Below, in pieces: positions 20,920-26,914 of a stretch of 28,537 nt of DNA. The number at the start of each line of letters is the position of its first letter. Position 1 is the stretch's first letter. The translations under genes and the position numbers were made by a program. Source of the DNA: a virus; IMG/VR virus record IMGVR_UViG_3300046167_000230, positions 1 through 28,537 of that record. One strand, 5' to 3'. Under the pieces are notes generated by a model. It did not search any database and was not told the origin of the DNA. It saw nothing but the letters and a program-made list of their open reading frames with translations.

Positions 20920-21353
20920 TTGCAAACGAATTACACCTACAGGAAGAGTATGACAACTATGTCATCTTTAACAAGATTAACCCTAACCGAGAGCATAGAA
21001 ATGTGATGGCAAGGTTTGCCTTTATGGTTGCAGCGAGAGACATCTACAACACCTTGCAGATAGCGAGAGTGATGAAGAAGAATCACGCTACGGTGATATG
21101 GGCTTGGAAGAACCACGATACTAACATCAAGTTTGACAAGCAGTACCTTAGTTACTACAACCAGAGTTGTGACATTATTGATAAGATACGCAACGATGAA
21201 GAGCAGAGTGAGGAGATGTCCTTGCGTAAAGAGAATGCTAAATTGAGGGAAAGGTTAATAAATGTTAGGGAAGATTTGATAAAAGCTCGTAAAGAGTTGT
21301 ATATTAGGGATGAAGAGATTAACCGCCTAAAACAATATGAACTTAGCGATTGA
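20916..21353 (+). CDS. DnaA domain IV-like DNA-binding protein with coiled coil (145 aa)
   Basis: Residues about 25-70 (NREHRNVMARFAFMVAARDI, QIARVMKKNHATVIWAWKNH) resemble the DNA-binding domain IV of DnaA, where the helix-turn-helix ends in D/NHATV/STV. The NHATVIWAWK motif is especially close. The rest is a long charged coiled coil (MSLRKENAKLRERLINVRED). There is no AAA+ domain, so it is not a full DnaA. A replication initiator or origin-binding role is likely given its place beside the helicase gene. Confidence 0.65.
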   Translation: MIANELHLQEEYDNYVIFNKINPNREHRNVMARFAFMVAARDIYNTLQIARVMKKNHATVIWAWKNHDTNIKFDKQYLSYYNQSCDIIDKIRNDEEQSEEMSLRKENAKLRERLINVREDLIKARKELYIRDEEINRLKQYELSD

Positions 21354-21507
21354 CATAGCACCCCTATACGGATTATTACTTGGAGTAAACTATTGGAACT
21401 CCGAGTTAGATGATGACTATGAGAATCCCAAGTACCACTCTTTGCAGTTGTGCTTTGGGATTTTTGCTATTATAATTACTTGGGCTACTGAAAGAGAAGA
21501 GCAATGA
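21337..21507 (+). CDS. Small membrane protein (56 aa)
   Basis: 56 residues starting MNLAIDIAPLYGLLLGVNYW, with a hydrophobic N-terminal segment, an acidic loop (SELDDDYENPKYHS) and a membrane segment LQLCFGIFAIIITWA. It overlaps the previous gene by 17 bases and the next by 4. Likely an inner membrane protein of unknown role. Confidence 0.6.
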   Translation: MNLAIDIAPLYGLLLGVNYWNSELDDDYENPKYHSLQLCFGIFAIIITWATEREEQ

Positions 21508-21893
21508 ATCTACTACACTTACTTGCTGAGTATCACAAGGAGTGGCTAAAGATGGCACACAAGTTTGGCGCAGGAGACTACGCTGAAGACATCGTGCAAG
21601 AGATGTACATACGCTTGAATAAGTATATAGACAAGCCAGAGCGTATAATGTACAAGAACCAACCCAACAAGTTATTCATATGGGTTACCCTTCGGAATAT
21701 GGTTCGCACCTTCCAAAACAAGAAAGACTTAATGGTATACACAGGTGATATGGTTGAGTACGATATTGCAGAGGAAGAGTACGACCTTATCCAAGCACAA
21801 GGCTTTGAAAAGATAATTGACAAGGTATGGGATATAATGAAAGACCAACATTGGTACGACCATAAGATGTTTGAAATCTACCACACCACCTAA
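21504..21893 (+). CDS. RNA polymerase sigma-like factor, N-terminal part (frameshifted)
   Basis: 129 residues starting MNLLHLLAEYHKEWLKMAHK. AEDIVQEMYIRLNKYI and NKLFIWVTLRNMVRTFQNKK fit sigma-70 region 2 (the 'aeDi.Qe.fl.l.k.i ... wl..i..n...d..R.k' pattern). The frame ends after FEIYHTT at 21891-21893, where region 4 should begin. The region 4 helix-turn-helix (SMRDIEKETGISLFSIFDTL) is encoded in the +1 frame directly downstream, so one extra base near 21891 would account for the split. A phage sigma factor would redirect host polymerase, possibly to late genes. Confidence 0.65.
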   Translation: MNLLHLLAEYHKEWLKMAHKFGAGDYAEDIVQEMYIRLNKYIDKPERIMYKNQPNKLFIWVTLRNMVRTFQNKKDLMVYTGDMVEYDIAEEEYDLIQAQGFEKIIDKVWDIMKDQHWYDHKMFEIYHTT

Positions 21894-21894
21894 T

Positions 21895-22038
21895 ATGTCA
21901 ATGAGAGATATAGAGAAGGAAACAGGCATAAGCCTCTTCTCCATTTTTGATACACTAAGAAAATCTAAAGAGTATGTCCACGAAAAAATCAAAGAAGACT
22001 ACGAAGACTACCAGAACGGTGAAAGCGAAAGAATCTAA
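21895..22038 (+). CDS. Sigma-like factor, C-terminal helix-turn-helix part (47 aa)
   Basis: ATG at 21895 in the +1 frame relative to the upstream gene. The product begins MSMRDIEKETGISLFSIFDT: helix, ETGIS turn, recognition helix, as in sigma-70 region 4 or related HTH proteins, then KEYVHEKIKEDYEDYQNG. It reads as the natural continuation of the sigma-like gene. It may be translated alone. Overlaps the next gene by 65 bases. Confidence 0.6.
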   Translation: MSMRDIEKETGISLFSIFDTLRKSKEYVHEKIKEDYEDYQNGESERI

Positions 22039-22402
22039 AGGTTTAGGTGATGATATTGAGAAAATCACTAAAGCTACAGGAATCAAGAAGGTAGTAGACA
22101 CCTTTGCAGAACTTACAGGTATAGACTGCGGATGTGATGCAAGGAAAGAAAAACTCAACAAGTTGTTCCCTAAGAAGACTCAACCTCTATGCTTAGAGGG
22201 GAGTGAGTACAATTACTTAAAGGAGTTCTTTGCAGAGTTTAAGGGTAGGGAGTTAAGACCTCGTTACCACGAGCAACTATCAAGAATACACTCAAGGATA
22301 TTCCAACACAAGTTCTATATCCCTTGTACTTGTAACCCAAGAGAATGGAAGAGGCATATAGATGAGTTAAGAAAGGTATATGACCAATACGAAGCTGAGT
22401 AA
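21974..22402 (+). CDS. Conserved-looking hypothetical with Cys motif (142 aa)
   Basis: 142 residues with a very basic N-terminus (STKKSKKTTKTTRTVKAK), then GLGDDIEKITKATGIKKVVD, TGIDCGCDARKEKLNKLFP and YIPCTCNPREWKRHIDELRK. The pairs CGC and CTC suggest a zinc or metal site. I have seen similar proteins in Bacteroidota phages after sigma-like genes, but the function is not known to me. Confidence 0.65.
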   Translation: MSTKKSKKTTKTTRTVKAKESKGLGDDIEKITKATGIKKVVDTFAELTGIDCGCDARKEKLNKLFPKKTQPLCLEGSEYNYLKEFFAEFKGRELRPRYHEQLSRIHSRIFQHKFYIPCTCNPREWKRHIDELRKVYDQYEAE

Positions 22403-22613
22403 GTTACTATTAGCTTGGTTGACCTCTCAAGGTCATAAGGTTTTAGAATATGAAGAGAGTAAAGGTATTGCTACAAGATTCGGAAACGAGAAGTATCGCT
22501 TTGACATTAGTGGTTCTTTTGATGGTATTAGGGTTACTTACGATTCTGGGGTTTTCTACTTCTACGATGGTGAGCAGTTAATCAAAGAGACAAATCTAAA
22601 TGAGTTTCATTAA
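22380..22613 (+). CDS. Small hypothetical protein (77 aa)
   Basis: 77 residues starting MTNTKLSKLLLAWLTSQGHK; a helix, then strands (VLEYEESKGIATRFG, YRFDISGSFDGIRVTYDSG, VFYFYDGEQLIKE). Probably a small alpha/beta or beta-rich protein. Overlaps its neighbours on both sides by 23 and 14 bases. No known family. Confidence 0.65.
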   Translation: MTNTKLSKLLLAWLTSQGHKVLEYEESKGIATRFGNEKYRFDISGSFDGIRVTYDSGVFYFYDGEQLIKETNLNEFH

Positions 22614-23079
22614 AGGAGATATTGGTGAGAGCCTATGGTGTACCCATCTTGAGAACAAGGGACACTACAACATAACTACTGCACCTAAGAAGAAGTTCTA
22701 CGATTGGGATGTGAGAAGTGAGTTTAGCAATCGCCATTATACCTTTGAGGTAAAGTACGATAGTAAGGCTTATTGGTGGGCTAATAGAAGAGGCACTCCA
22801 GAAGAGCCTAATCTTTACATAGAGTTCAAGAACACAAACAAAGATGAAGACTCAGGTATCCGAGCCTCTAAAGCGTTGTACTATGTGTATATGCTTGTAA
22901 GAGATGAATCAGTTACTGCCTTTGTATTTGAGCGCAAGGGACTCTTAAAACACTTAGAAGATATAACCTATAAGGTGGTAGGCAATTCAGCTACAGGAGA
23001 TGATAATGCATTAGGATGGATACCACCACTTAGTGCTTTAATTACTCAAGATTGTTTTATTCAAGAAATAATTTTGTAG
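22600..23079 (+). CDS. Putative PD-(D/E)XK nuclease (159 aa)
   Basis: GDIGESLWCTHLENKGHY at the start gives the conserved Glu10 of nuclease helix 1. FYDWDVRSEF (Asp35, Asp37) and YTFEVKYD (Glu50, Lys52) form the D ... E-x-K core of PD-(D/E)XK nucleases. A resolvase-like or restriction-like endonuclease is likely. The rest contains a long strand-helix region ending in PPLSALITQDCF. Substrate unknown; it could process phage or host DNA. Confidence 0.6.
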   Translation: MSFIKGDIGESLWCTHLENKGHYNITTAPKKKFYDWDVRSEFSNRHYTFEVKYDSKAYWWANRRGTPEEPNLYIEFKNTNKDEDSGIRASKALYYVYMLVRDESVTAFVFERKGLLKHLEDITYKVVGNSATGDDNALGWIPPLSALITQDCFIQEIIL

Positions 23080-23127
23080 AGTGTTAAGAATTTTGTTTAT
23101 ATTAGCACAAATCAAAACACTATTATT
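23073..23127 (+). promoter_or_regulatory. Promoter with shared leader, middle of early region
   Basis: TTTG (23073-23076), 21 bases, TATATTAG (23098-23105), then a leader with AAATCAAAACACTATTATT before ATG 23128. Same -7 octamer and leader as the three cassettes at 194-906, so the four probably share regulation. Confidence 0.7.
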
Positions 23128-23262
23128 ATGTCAAAGAGTAAGTTCACTACTAAAGAGAACATCATCTACGGAGGTACTTGTTACCTATTAGTTACCCTTG
23201 CAGTATTCGCTATGGTAGCCTTTTACGAATTTGTTGAATCACTTTTTAATCTACCTGTATAA
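23128..23262 (+). CDS. Small membrane protein (44 aa)
   Basis: 44 residues starting MSKSKFTTKENIIYGGTCYL, with one membrane segment (YLLVTLAVFAMVAFYEF). First gene behind its own promoter. The stop overlaps the next start (TAATG). A small inner membrane protein expressed early; possible superinfection-exclusion or host-takeover role, but only by analogy. Confidence 0.65.
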   Translation: MSKSKFTTKENIIYGGTCYLLVTLAVFAMVAFYEFVESLFNLPV

Positions 23263-23660
23263 TGGATTACTTAGATAGAGAGTTAGCAAGTCACCAATAC
23301 TATCAAGATGCTACCTGTGATAATTGTGGGGGGTGTCTTATAGAAGAGTATTTTGATTGTCATTGTGAAGAAGAAGAAGATGACTATATTGAGAACCAAA
23401 TAAATTACCAGACGATGATGACACATAGTCAAGCAATACTACAAGCACAGATAGCCTTTGAAGAAGCGTTAAGCGACAAAGAGGCGATTGACCAACTCCT
23501 ACACATAGATGCACAGATGTATCAAAACACAGGAAGTGAAACAAGCAAGGCAGAGATGCTATCTATACGCAGAGCCTCTGCTTTCATTTATAGATTAATC
23601 AAGAGCATTGACCACGACAAAGGTCAACGCTTTATTCAAGGAATGGGGTTAACCCGATAA
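23262..23660 (+). CDS. Zinc-ribbon-like hypothetical (132 aa)
   Basis: 132 residues; Cys at about 19, 22, 25, 33 and 35 (CDNCGGCLIEEYFDCHC) suggests a zinc knuckle. An acidic patch EEEEDDY and a helical domain (MMTHSQAILQAQIAFEEALS, IRRASAFIYRLIKSIDHD) follow. The start overlaps the previous stop by one base. No known family; a protein-protein or nucleic-acid adaptor is possible. Confidence 0.65.
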   Translation: MDYLDRELASHQYYQDATCDNCGGCLIEEYFDCHCEEEEDDYIENQINYQTMMTHSQAILQAQIAFEEALSDKEAIDQLLHIDAQMYQNTGSETSKAEMLSIRRASAFIYRLIKSIDHDKGQRFIQGMGLTR

Positions 23661-23673
23661 AACAATCACACTT

Positions 23674-24486
23674 ATGTCAAAGTTAATTACAATGCTCAAC
23701 GGTGAGCAGCACAAACAAGATTGGCTCGTAGAACAAGCAGCCAACGATGACTTCTACTACGGCTACTTAGGAAAGGTAGCATTCAGTAGTTCCAACATTA
23801 AGAAACTTCTGGACTCTCCAAGAACCTACTACAATCTTATGCAGTACGGTGAGGAGACCAATAGCCAAGCCCTCATAGATGGTAGGCTTATTCATATGAT
23901 GGTGTTAGAACCTCATAAGATTAACGAACTCGTATTCGCAGATGTTACCACTAAGAACACTAAGAAGTGGCGAGAGATGAAAGCTGAGTACCCTGCGCAT
24001 ATGTTGTTTACCCAAAAGGAAAAGCAGAAAGCAGAGAAACTTACTGAGGCACTATTCAAGAACCACCAAGCAGTAGAACTATTAAGAGACTCTACCTTTG
24101 AGGTTGGTGCAGTAGATGACACCATAGAGGGATACCCCTTTAGAGCAAAGGCAGATATCCTAAAGAACGATGGTACTATCATTGACCTGAAAACAACTTC
24201 GGATTTAAGGAATTTCGTGTACTCATCTCGCCATAAATATTCTTATGATGTTCAAGTGTACATCTATTGTAGGCTATTCAATGTTGACTACACTAAGTTT
24301 AAGTTCTTGGTGATAGACAAGCTAAGTTGTGATGTAGGGGTGTACACGGTAAGTGAGGACTTCTACAATAAAGGTGAGGAGAAAGTATTGTATGCCCTTC
24401 AGCAGTATCACGAGTTCTTTGAGAACAGACCTCTGGAGGAGATACAAGAGATGGTTAATAACTACACAATACAAGGAGAGTTATGA
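23674..24486 (+). CDS. RecE-like PD-(D/E)XK exonuclease, DUF3799-like (270 aa)
   Basis: 270 residues. VAFSSSNIKKLLDSPRTYYN and ALIDGRLIHMMVLEP (His74) form the N-terminal pattern. YPFRAKADILKNDGTIIDLK gives Asp161, Asp171 and Lys173 of the PD-(D/E)XK core, then YDVQVYIYCRLF with the conserved Gln194. This is the 'exodeoxyribonuclease VIII, PDDEXK-like' family, which digests one strand from double-strand ends. No separate Redbeta/RecT annealing protein is recognisable, although the SSB-like protein at 19062 may help. Confidence 0.8.
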   Translation: MSKLITMLNGEQHKQDWLVEQAANDDFYYGYLGKVAFSSSNIKKLLDSPRTYYNLMQYGEETNSQALIDGRLIHMMVLEPHKINELVFADVTTKNTKKWREMKAEYPAHMLFTQKEKQKAEKLTEALFKNHQAVELLRDSTFEVGAVDDTIEGYPFRAKADILKNDGTIIDLKTTSDLRNFVYSSRHKYSYDVQVYIYCRLFNVDYTKFKFLVIDKLSCDVGVYTVSEDFYNKGEEKVLYALQQYHEFFENRPLEEIQEMVNNYTIQGEL

Positions 24487-24623
24487 TATTCAAGGTAATA
24501 AGGACAAAAGCCATTCAGTACCTCTTTGATACCATTGAGGATGCCAGAGAATGTAGAGAGCGATTAATGGATATGGGGTATGAGAATATCTCCATAGTTG
24601 TAGAACAGGAAGATTTACCATAA
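24483..24623 (+). CDS. Small hypothetical protein (46 aa)
   Basis: ATG overlaps the exonuclease stop (ATGA). 46 residues starting MIFKVIRTKAIQYLFDTIED, with a strand-helix-helix-strand plan (DARECRERLMDMGY, ISIVVEQEDLP). Probably translationally coupled to the exonuclease. Function unknown. Confidence 0.65.
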   Translation: MIFKVIRTKAIQYLFDTIEDARECRERLMDMGYENISIVVEQEDLP

Positions 24624-24630
24624 GGAATAG

Positions 24631-24687
24631 AGGGAGGGGATTTTTATTAATTTAATAAGTGAATTGGTTATTCAGCGAACCCTCCCT
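24631..24687 (+). repeat. Long-range inverted repeat in a leader
   Basis: AGGGAGGG (24631-24638) and CCCTCCCT (24680-24687) are perfectly complementary around a 41-base AT-rich loop, which contains a smaller GGTT / AACC pairing (24666-24669 with 24678-24681). Only three T follow, so it is not a strong terminator. It may be a structured leader of the small gene array. Confidence 0.5.
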
Positions 24688-24691
24688 TTAA

Positions 24692-24718
24692 CCTTTAACA
24701 CCAAAGAGAGATGAAAAC
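24692..24718 (+). repeat. Start-module repeat copy 1
   Basis: CCTTTAACACCAAAGAGAG then ATGAAAAC. The same module precedes the genes at 24711, 24956, 25156, 25396 and, in shorter form, 25744; a remnant without ATG is at 25333-25350. Confidence 0.75.
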
Positions 24719-24959
24719 ACCAATGCAAAAATTAATTGACCAAGCAATTCAACGCTCAAGAGAACTTTCCGAAGAAGGAAGATTACTTGAATCGTTGGCA
24801 GTTGATTATATTATTGACTTAGCAAAAGCACAATCAATGCTTGAGAAAGAGAAAGAGGTGATTATGGATGCTTATTGGGAGGGAGGTCAAGATATACCGA
24901 TACACCCACATAGAGCAGAAGAATATTTTGATAAAACATTTAAAACCAAAGAGAGATGA
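24711..24959 (+). CDS. Small hypothetical protein, array gene 1 (82 aa)
   Basis: 82 residues starting MKTPMQKLIDQAIQRSRELS, helical, with MLEKEKEVIMDAYWEGGQDI and HRAEEYFDKTFKTKER. The last six residues (FKTKER) come from the start-module repeat that also starts the next gene. The stop TGA overlaps the next ATG. Function unknown; this kind of small helical protein is common in the early regions of Bacteroidota phages. Confidence 0.7.
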   Translation: MKTPMQKLIDQAIQRSRELSEEGRLLESLAVDYIIDLAKAQSMLEKEKEVIMDAYWEGGQDIPIHPHRAEEYFDKTFKTKER

Positions 24960-24963
24960 AAAC
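24937..24963 (+). repeat. Start-module repeat copy 2
   Basis: CATTTAAAACCAAAGAGAG then ATGAAAAC. It encodes the end of array gene 1 and starts array gene 2 (stop and start overlap as ATGA). Confidence 0.75.
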
Positions 24964-25159
24964 AAAAGTAGTACACTCACAAAGTAAAAATGCTTGGAAT
25001 GTAGTGAATACGGAATTGGGCGGCAAGTATAAGATTGCAAAAATCCCTTATCCACAATACGATAATGATATTTTGAACACAAGGTGGAAGCACGAAGCAT
25101 TGGAAATTGCTATGCACATATCAAAATCAATGGAAACCTTTAAAACCAAAGAGAGATGA
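24956..25159 (+). CDS. Small hypothetical protein, array gene 2 (67 aa)
   Basis: 67 residues starting MKTKVVHSQSKNAWNVVNTE, strand-rich at the start (KYKIAKIPYP) and helical at the end (HEALEIAMHISKSMETFK). It also ends in FKTKER from the repeat. The body is unlike gene 1, so the shared end is due to the repeat and not to paralogy. Confidence 0.7.
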   Translation: MKTKVVHSQSKNAWNVVNTELGGKYKIAKIPYPQYDNDILNTRWKHEALEIAMHISKSMETFKTKER

Positions 25160-25163
25160 AAAA
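25137..25163 (+). repeat. Start-module repeat copy 3
   Basis: CCTTTAAAACCAAAGAGAG then ATGAAAAA; it joins array genes 2 and 3. Confidence 0.75.
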
Positions 25164-25305
25164 TTACTATTGGATAAGTTTTAAAATGAGTAAAAGTGAT
25201 GATAAAATAGAAAGATGTTACTCTAACACTTACCAAACAACTAAACAATGGAATGAGTACTTTGAGAGAAAGTGTGGTGGTGTTTATAAATGGTGGCGTG
25301 AATAA
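25156..25305 (+). CDS. Small hypothetical protein, array gene 3 (49 aa)
   Basis: 49 residues starting MKNYYWISFKMSKSDDKIER and ending GGVYKWWRE; polar with many aromatic residues. Start is set by the repeat module. Single Cys residues at positions 21 and 40. No family recognised. Confidence 0.6.
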   Translation: MKNYYWISFKMSKSDDKIERCYSNTYQTTKQWNEYFERKCGGVYKWWRE

Positions 25306-25332
25306 TTTTTATTATAGCTAACCCCTAACAAC

Positions 25333-25350
25333 CCTTTAACACCAAAGAAA
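25333..25350 (+). repeat. Start-module repeat, remnant
   Basis: CCTTTAACACCAAAGAAA without the ATG that completes the other copies. Directly followed by the operator-like repeats, so it may be a damaged copy from which the repressor leader evolved. Confidence 0.55.
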
Positions 25351-25380
25351 AATAGGCGCAACCTATTAAAAATAGGCGCA
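25348..25380 (+). promoter_or_regulatory. Twin operator-like repeats upstream of the repressor gene
   Basis: AAAAATAGGCGCA occurs twice, at 25348-25360 and 25368-25380 (20-base period). The first is part of an inverted repeat AATAGG-CGCAA-CCTATT. Located 15 bases before the start of an XRE-type gene, this is the usual place for an autoregulatory operator. Binding is inferred. Confidence 0.55.
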
Positions 25381-25401
25381 TAAAACCAAAGAGAGATGAA
25401 A
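25379..25401 (+). repeat. Start-module repeat copy 4
   Basis: CATAAAACCAAAGAGAG then ATGAAAG, at the start of the repressor-like gene. Confidence 0.7.
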
Positions 25402-25644
25402 GTAATCTATAACAAAGTAGATTGGAATAGAGGAAAGCAACTCAAGTTAGCACGAGAGTATAGAGGCTATACGCAAACCAAACTTTGCAAAGAGGTGGAA
25501 GGATTGAACCAAAGTAATTTGAGCAACTTTGAAGGAGGCTTAAAGACCATAAGCCAAGACACTTTGTTTAAGGTTATGGAAGTTTTGAATTTCCCTATAC
25601 AATGGCTTGATAAACCAACGCCTAAATTTGAAATAGATATTTAA
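25396..25644 (+). CDS. XRE-family HTH regulator (82 aa)
   Basis: Helix-turn-helix of the lambda-repressor type around residues 14-55: RGKQLKLAREYRGYTQTKLC, then EGLNQSNLSNFEGGLKTISQ and DTLFKVMEVLNFPIQWLD. The QSNLSNFEGG part with the conserved Asn-Glu-Gly pattern is typical. There is no C-terminal dimerisation or peptidase domain, so it resembles Cro or small antitoxin/repressor proteins. It has operator-like repeats upstream and a structured terminator downstream. No integrase is found, so its role may be lytic timing or immunity and not classical lysogeny. Confidence 0.8.
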   Translation: MKVIYNKVDWNRGKQLKLAREYRGYTQTKLCKEVEGLNQSNLSNFEGGLKTISQDTLFKVMEVLNFPIQWLDKPTPKFEIDI

Positions 25645-25649
25645 GAGAT

Positions 25650-25723
25650 GACCCCACCCCTTACCCATAAGAACAAGGCGAAGTAGGTTCTGCAAAGTAC
25701 ACGCAGTTAATGGGGTCTTTTTT
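25650..25723 (+). terminator. Structured terminator after the repressor gene
   Basis: Seven-pair outer stem GACCCCA / TGGGGTC (25650-25656 with 25711-25717), followed by six T. The 54-base loop holds smaller pairings (AGAAC with GTTCT, CTGC with GCAG), making it more complex than a simple terminator. Confidence 0.75.
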
Positions 25724-25725
25724 AA

Positions 25726-25746
25726 CCTTTAACACCAAAGAGAATG
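25726..25746 (+). repeat. Start-module repeat copy 5 (short)
   Basis: CCTTTAACACCAAAGAGA then ATGAG, a slightly shortened copy before the membrane protein gene. Confidence 0.7.
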
Positions 25747-25869
25747 AGTGAAAGAGAAAAATCCACAAAGATTCTATTCTACCTTTTAGTGTTTACGATT
25801 TGCATATTTGCTCTAAGCGTTCTGGCTTTAGCTTATGTTTATGCACACCCTACAATCAGTTTAAGATAA
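25744..25869 (+). CDS. Small membrane protein (41 aa)
   Basis: 41 residues starting MSEREKSTKILFYLLVFTIC, with one membrane segment (ILFYLLVFTICIFALSVLAL) and a short outside tail. Start set by the repeat module. Unknown function; likely an early inner membrane peptide. Confidence 0.6.
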   Translation: MSEREKSTKILFYLLVFTICIFALSVLALAYVYAHPTISLR

Positions 25870-25873
25870 AATT

Positions 25874-26029
25874 ATGTATATAAAATTTATTAAAGGAAAA
25901 GGAGTTGGAACAGGAAGAGTATTTGATTATTACAAATGCTCTGAATTTATATTAATTAGCTTGTACCTATTTCATATTAGAATATGTCCAAGCAAAGAGG
26001 TTTACGACAATTTAGACCAATGTGGTTAG
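25874..26029 (+). CDS. Small hypothetical protein (51 aa)
   Basis: 51 residues starting MYIKFIKGKGVGTGRVFDYY, with a hydrophobic middle (FILISLYLFHIRI) and a polar end KEVYDNLDQCG. Short, no homology I can name; the ORF follows a 4-base gap after the membrane peptide gene. Existence is moderately likely. Confidence 0.45.
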   Translation: MYIKFIKGKGVGTGRVFDYYKCSEFILISLYLFHIRICPSKEVYDNLDQCG

Positions 26030-26069
26030 TATTAATGCTAACCCCCAATAAACACCATAAAGTAATACA

Positions 26070-26153
26070 ATGACCTGCAACTGCACTAAGCCTATGACAA
26101 TTATAGAACTATGCCTTAGAGATAGGGATGAAAACGGAATAGAGAATGATTAA
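26070..26153 (+). CDS. Very small protein (27 aa)
   Basis: MTCNCTKPMTIIELCLRDRD then ENGIEND and stop, which overlaps the next ATG by 8 bases. A CxC pair near the start. Too short to trust alone, but it fills the gap and is coupled to the next gene. Confidence 0.35.
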   Translation: MTCNCTKPMTIIELCLRDRDENGIEND

Positions 26154-26343
26154 AGCATACCTTCGCAAGACACGACACATACGAGAAGTACAAAAGTACC
26201 TTGATATGTTAATGATAGATAACATCAACCTATCTATACAAGCAAGTAGATTCGGATGGACTCCAGAACTACAACACCAATTAACCAACTCAGCATTACT
26301 TATACGCAAGTACCAAAGAAGACTGAGGCTAATTAAATTCTAA
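26146..26343 (+). CDS. Small basic helical protein (65 aa)
   Basis: 65 residues starting MIKAYLRKTRHIREVQKYLD, Arg-rich and helical throughout, ending LIRKYQRRLRLIKF. Its stop overlaps the start of the next gene by one base. Possibly a DNA-associated or packaging-related helper by composition and by its place before terminase genes; not shown. Confidence 0.6.
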   Translation: MIKAYLRKTRHIREVQKYLDMLMIDNINLSIQASRFGWTPELQHQLTNSALLIRKYQRRLRLIKF

Positions 26344-26588
26344 TGAGTGATACAGGTAAGAGTGCTAATGTACTCATCAATCGTAACAACCTAAACAACC
26401 TCTTTGAACTCCTCGTACAAATACATATGAGAGGACAACTATCAAGAGATGAACAAGCCTTCGTAAAGAACTTCATAGAACTACCTGAAGCACCTACACG
26501 AGAGAATAGACAAGCTCGTAGAGCCAACACTCAAACCATTAAGAAACTCTTTAGAGAAGAGGCTAAGAAACGAAAGGAAGATAAGTAG
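26343..26588 (+). CDS. Small helical protein (81 aa)
   Basis: 81 residues starting MSDTGKSANVLINRNNLNNL, then ELLVQIHMRGQLSRDEQAFV and a basic tail (ENRQARRANTQTIKKLFREE, then KKRKEDK). Coupled to the previous gene. The basic C-terminal helix suggests nucleic acid contact. No family recognised. Confidence 0.6.
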   Translation: MSDTGKSANVLINRNNLNNLFELLVQIHMRGQLSRDEQAFVKNFIELPEAPTRENRQARRANTQTIKKLFREEAKKRKEDK

Positions 26589-26603
26589 GTTAACATACTA
26601 AAG
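26582..26603 (+). promoter_or_regulatory. GGTTAAC-type motif upstream of terminase genes
   Basis: AAGTAGGTTAACATACTAAAG, overlapping the end of the preceding gene, 15 bases before the TerS ATG. Member of the five-copy motif set. Confidence 0.4.
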
Positions 26604-26617
26604 TAGAATTGTATAGT

Positions 26618-26914
26618 ATGCCGTTCAAAGCAGGACAAGAAAAGAAAGGTGGTAGAACAAAGGGTACACCCAATAAAACCACTAACAAGATTAGAGAAGC
26701 CTTTACAAAGCTCGTAGAGGATAACTTAGAGAATATGACCAATTGGTTAACTGAGGTTGCAGTAGACAACCCAGAGAAGGCTCTAACGATACTCAACCAA
26801 ATGGCGGAGTATACCACTCCCAAACTCGCAAGGGTTGAGAATAAGATAGAAACCGATGAGGAGATTAACGAAGTCAAAATAGAGATTGTCAAGCGTAGCG
26901 ATAAAAACGAGTGA
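26618..26914 (+). CDS. Terminase small subunit (98 aa)
   Basis: ATG 26618 chosen over in-frame TTG 26609. Starts MPFKAGQEKKGGRTKGTPNK; the basic GGRTKGTPNKTTNKIREAF motif and short all-helical body (NMTNWLTEVAVDNPEKALTI, QMAEYTTPKLARVENKIETD) match phage TerS-like proteins of Bacteroidota phages. It recognises the genome for packaging. It ends inside the TerL start, overlapping by 29 bases. Confidence 0.7.
   Translation: MPFKAGQEKKGGRTKGTPNKTTNKIREAFTKLVEDNLENMTNWLTEVAVDNPEKALTILNQMAEYTTPKLARVENKIETDEEINEVKIEIVKRSDKNE

Noticed and set aside
25650-25723. tRNA-like layout with a 7-bp outer stem
   Set aside because: The GACCCCA/TGGGGTC stem and 68-base length recall a tRNA acceptor stem, but there is no T-arm before the 3' strand, no anticodon arm of the right size, and a T-run follows. 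It is a structured terminator.
24692-25746. CRISPR-like array
   Set aside because: The repeats are spaced by whole genes of unequal length, contain start codons, and have no palindromic repeat or unique spacers of constant size.
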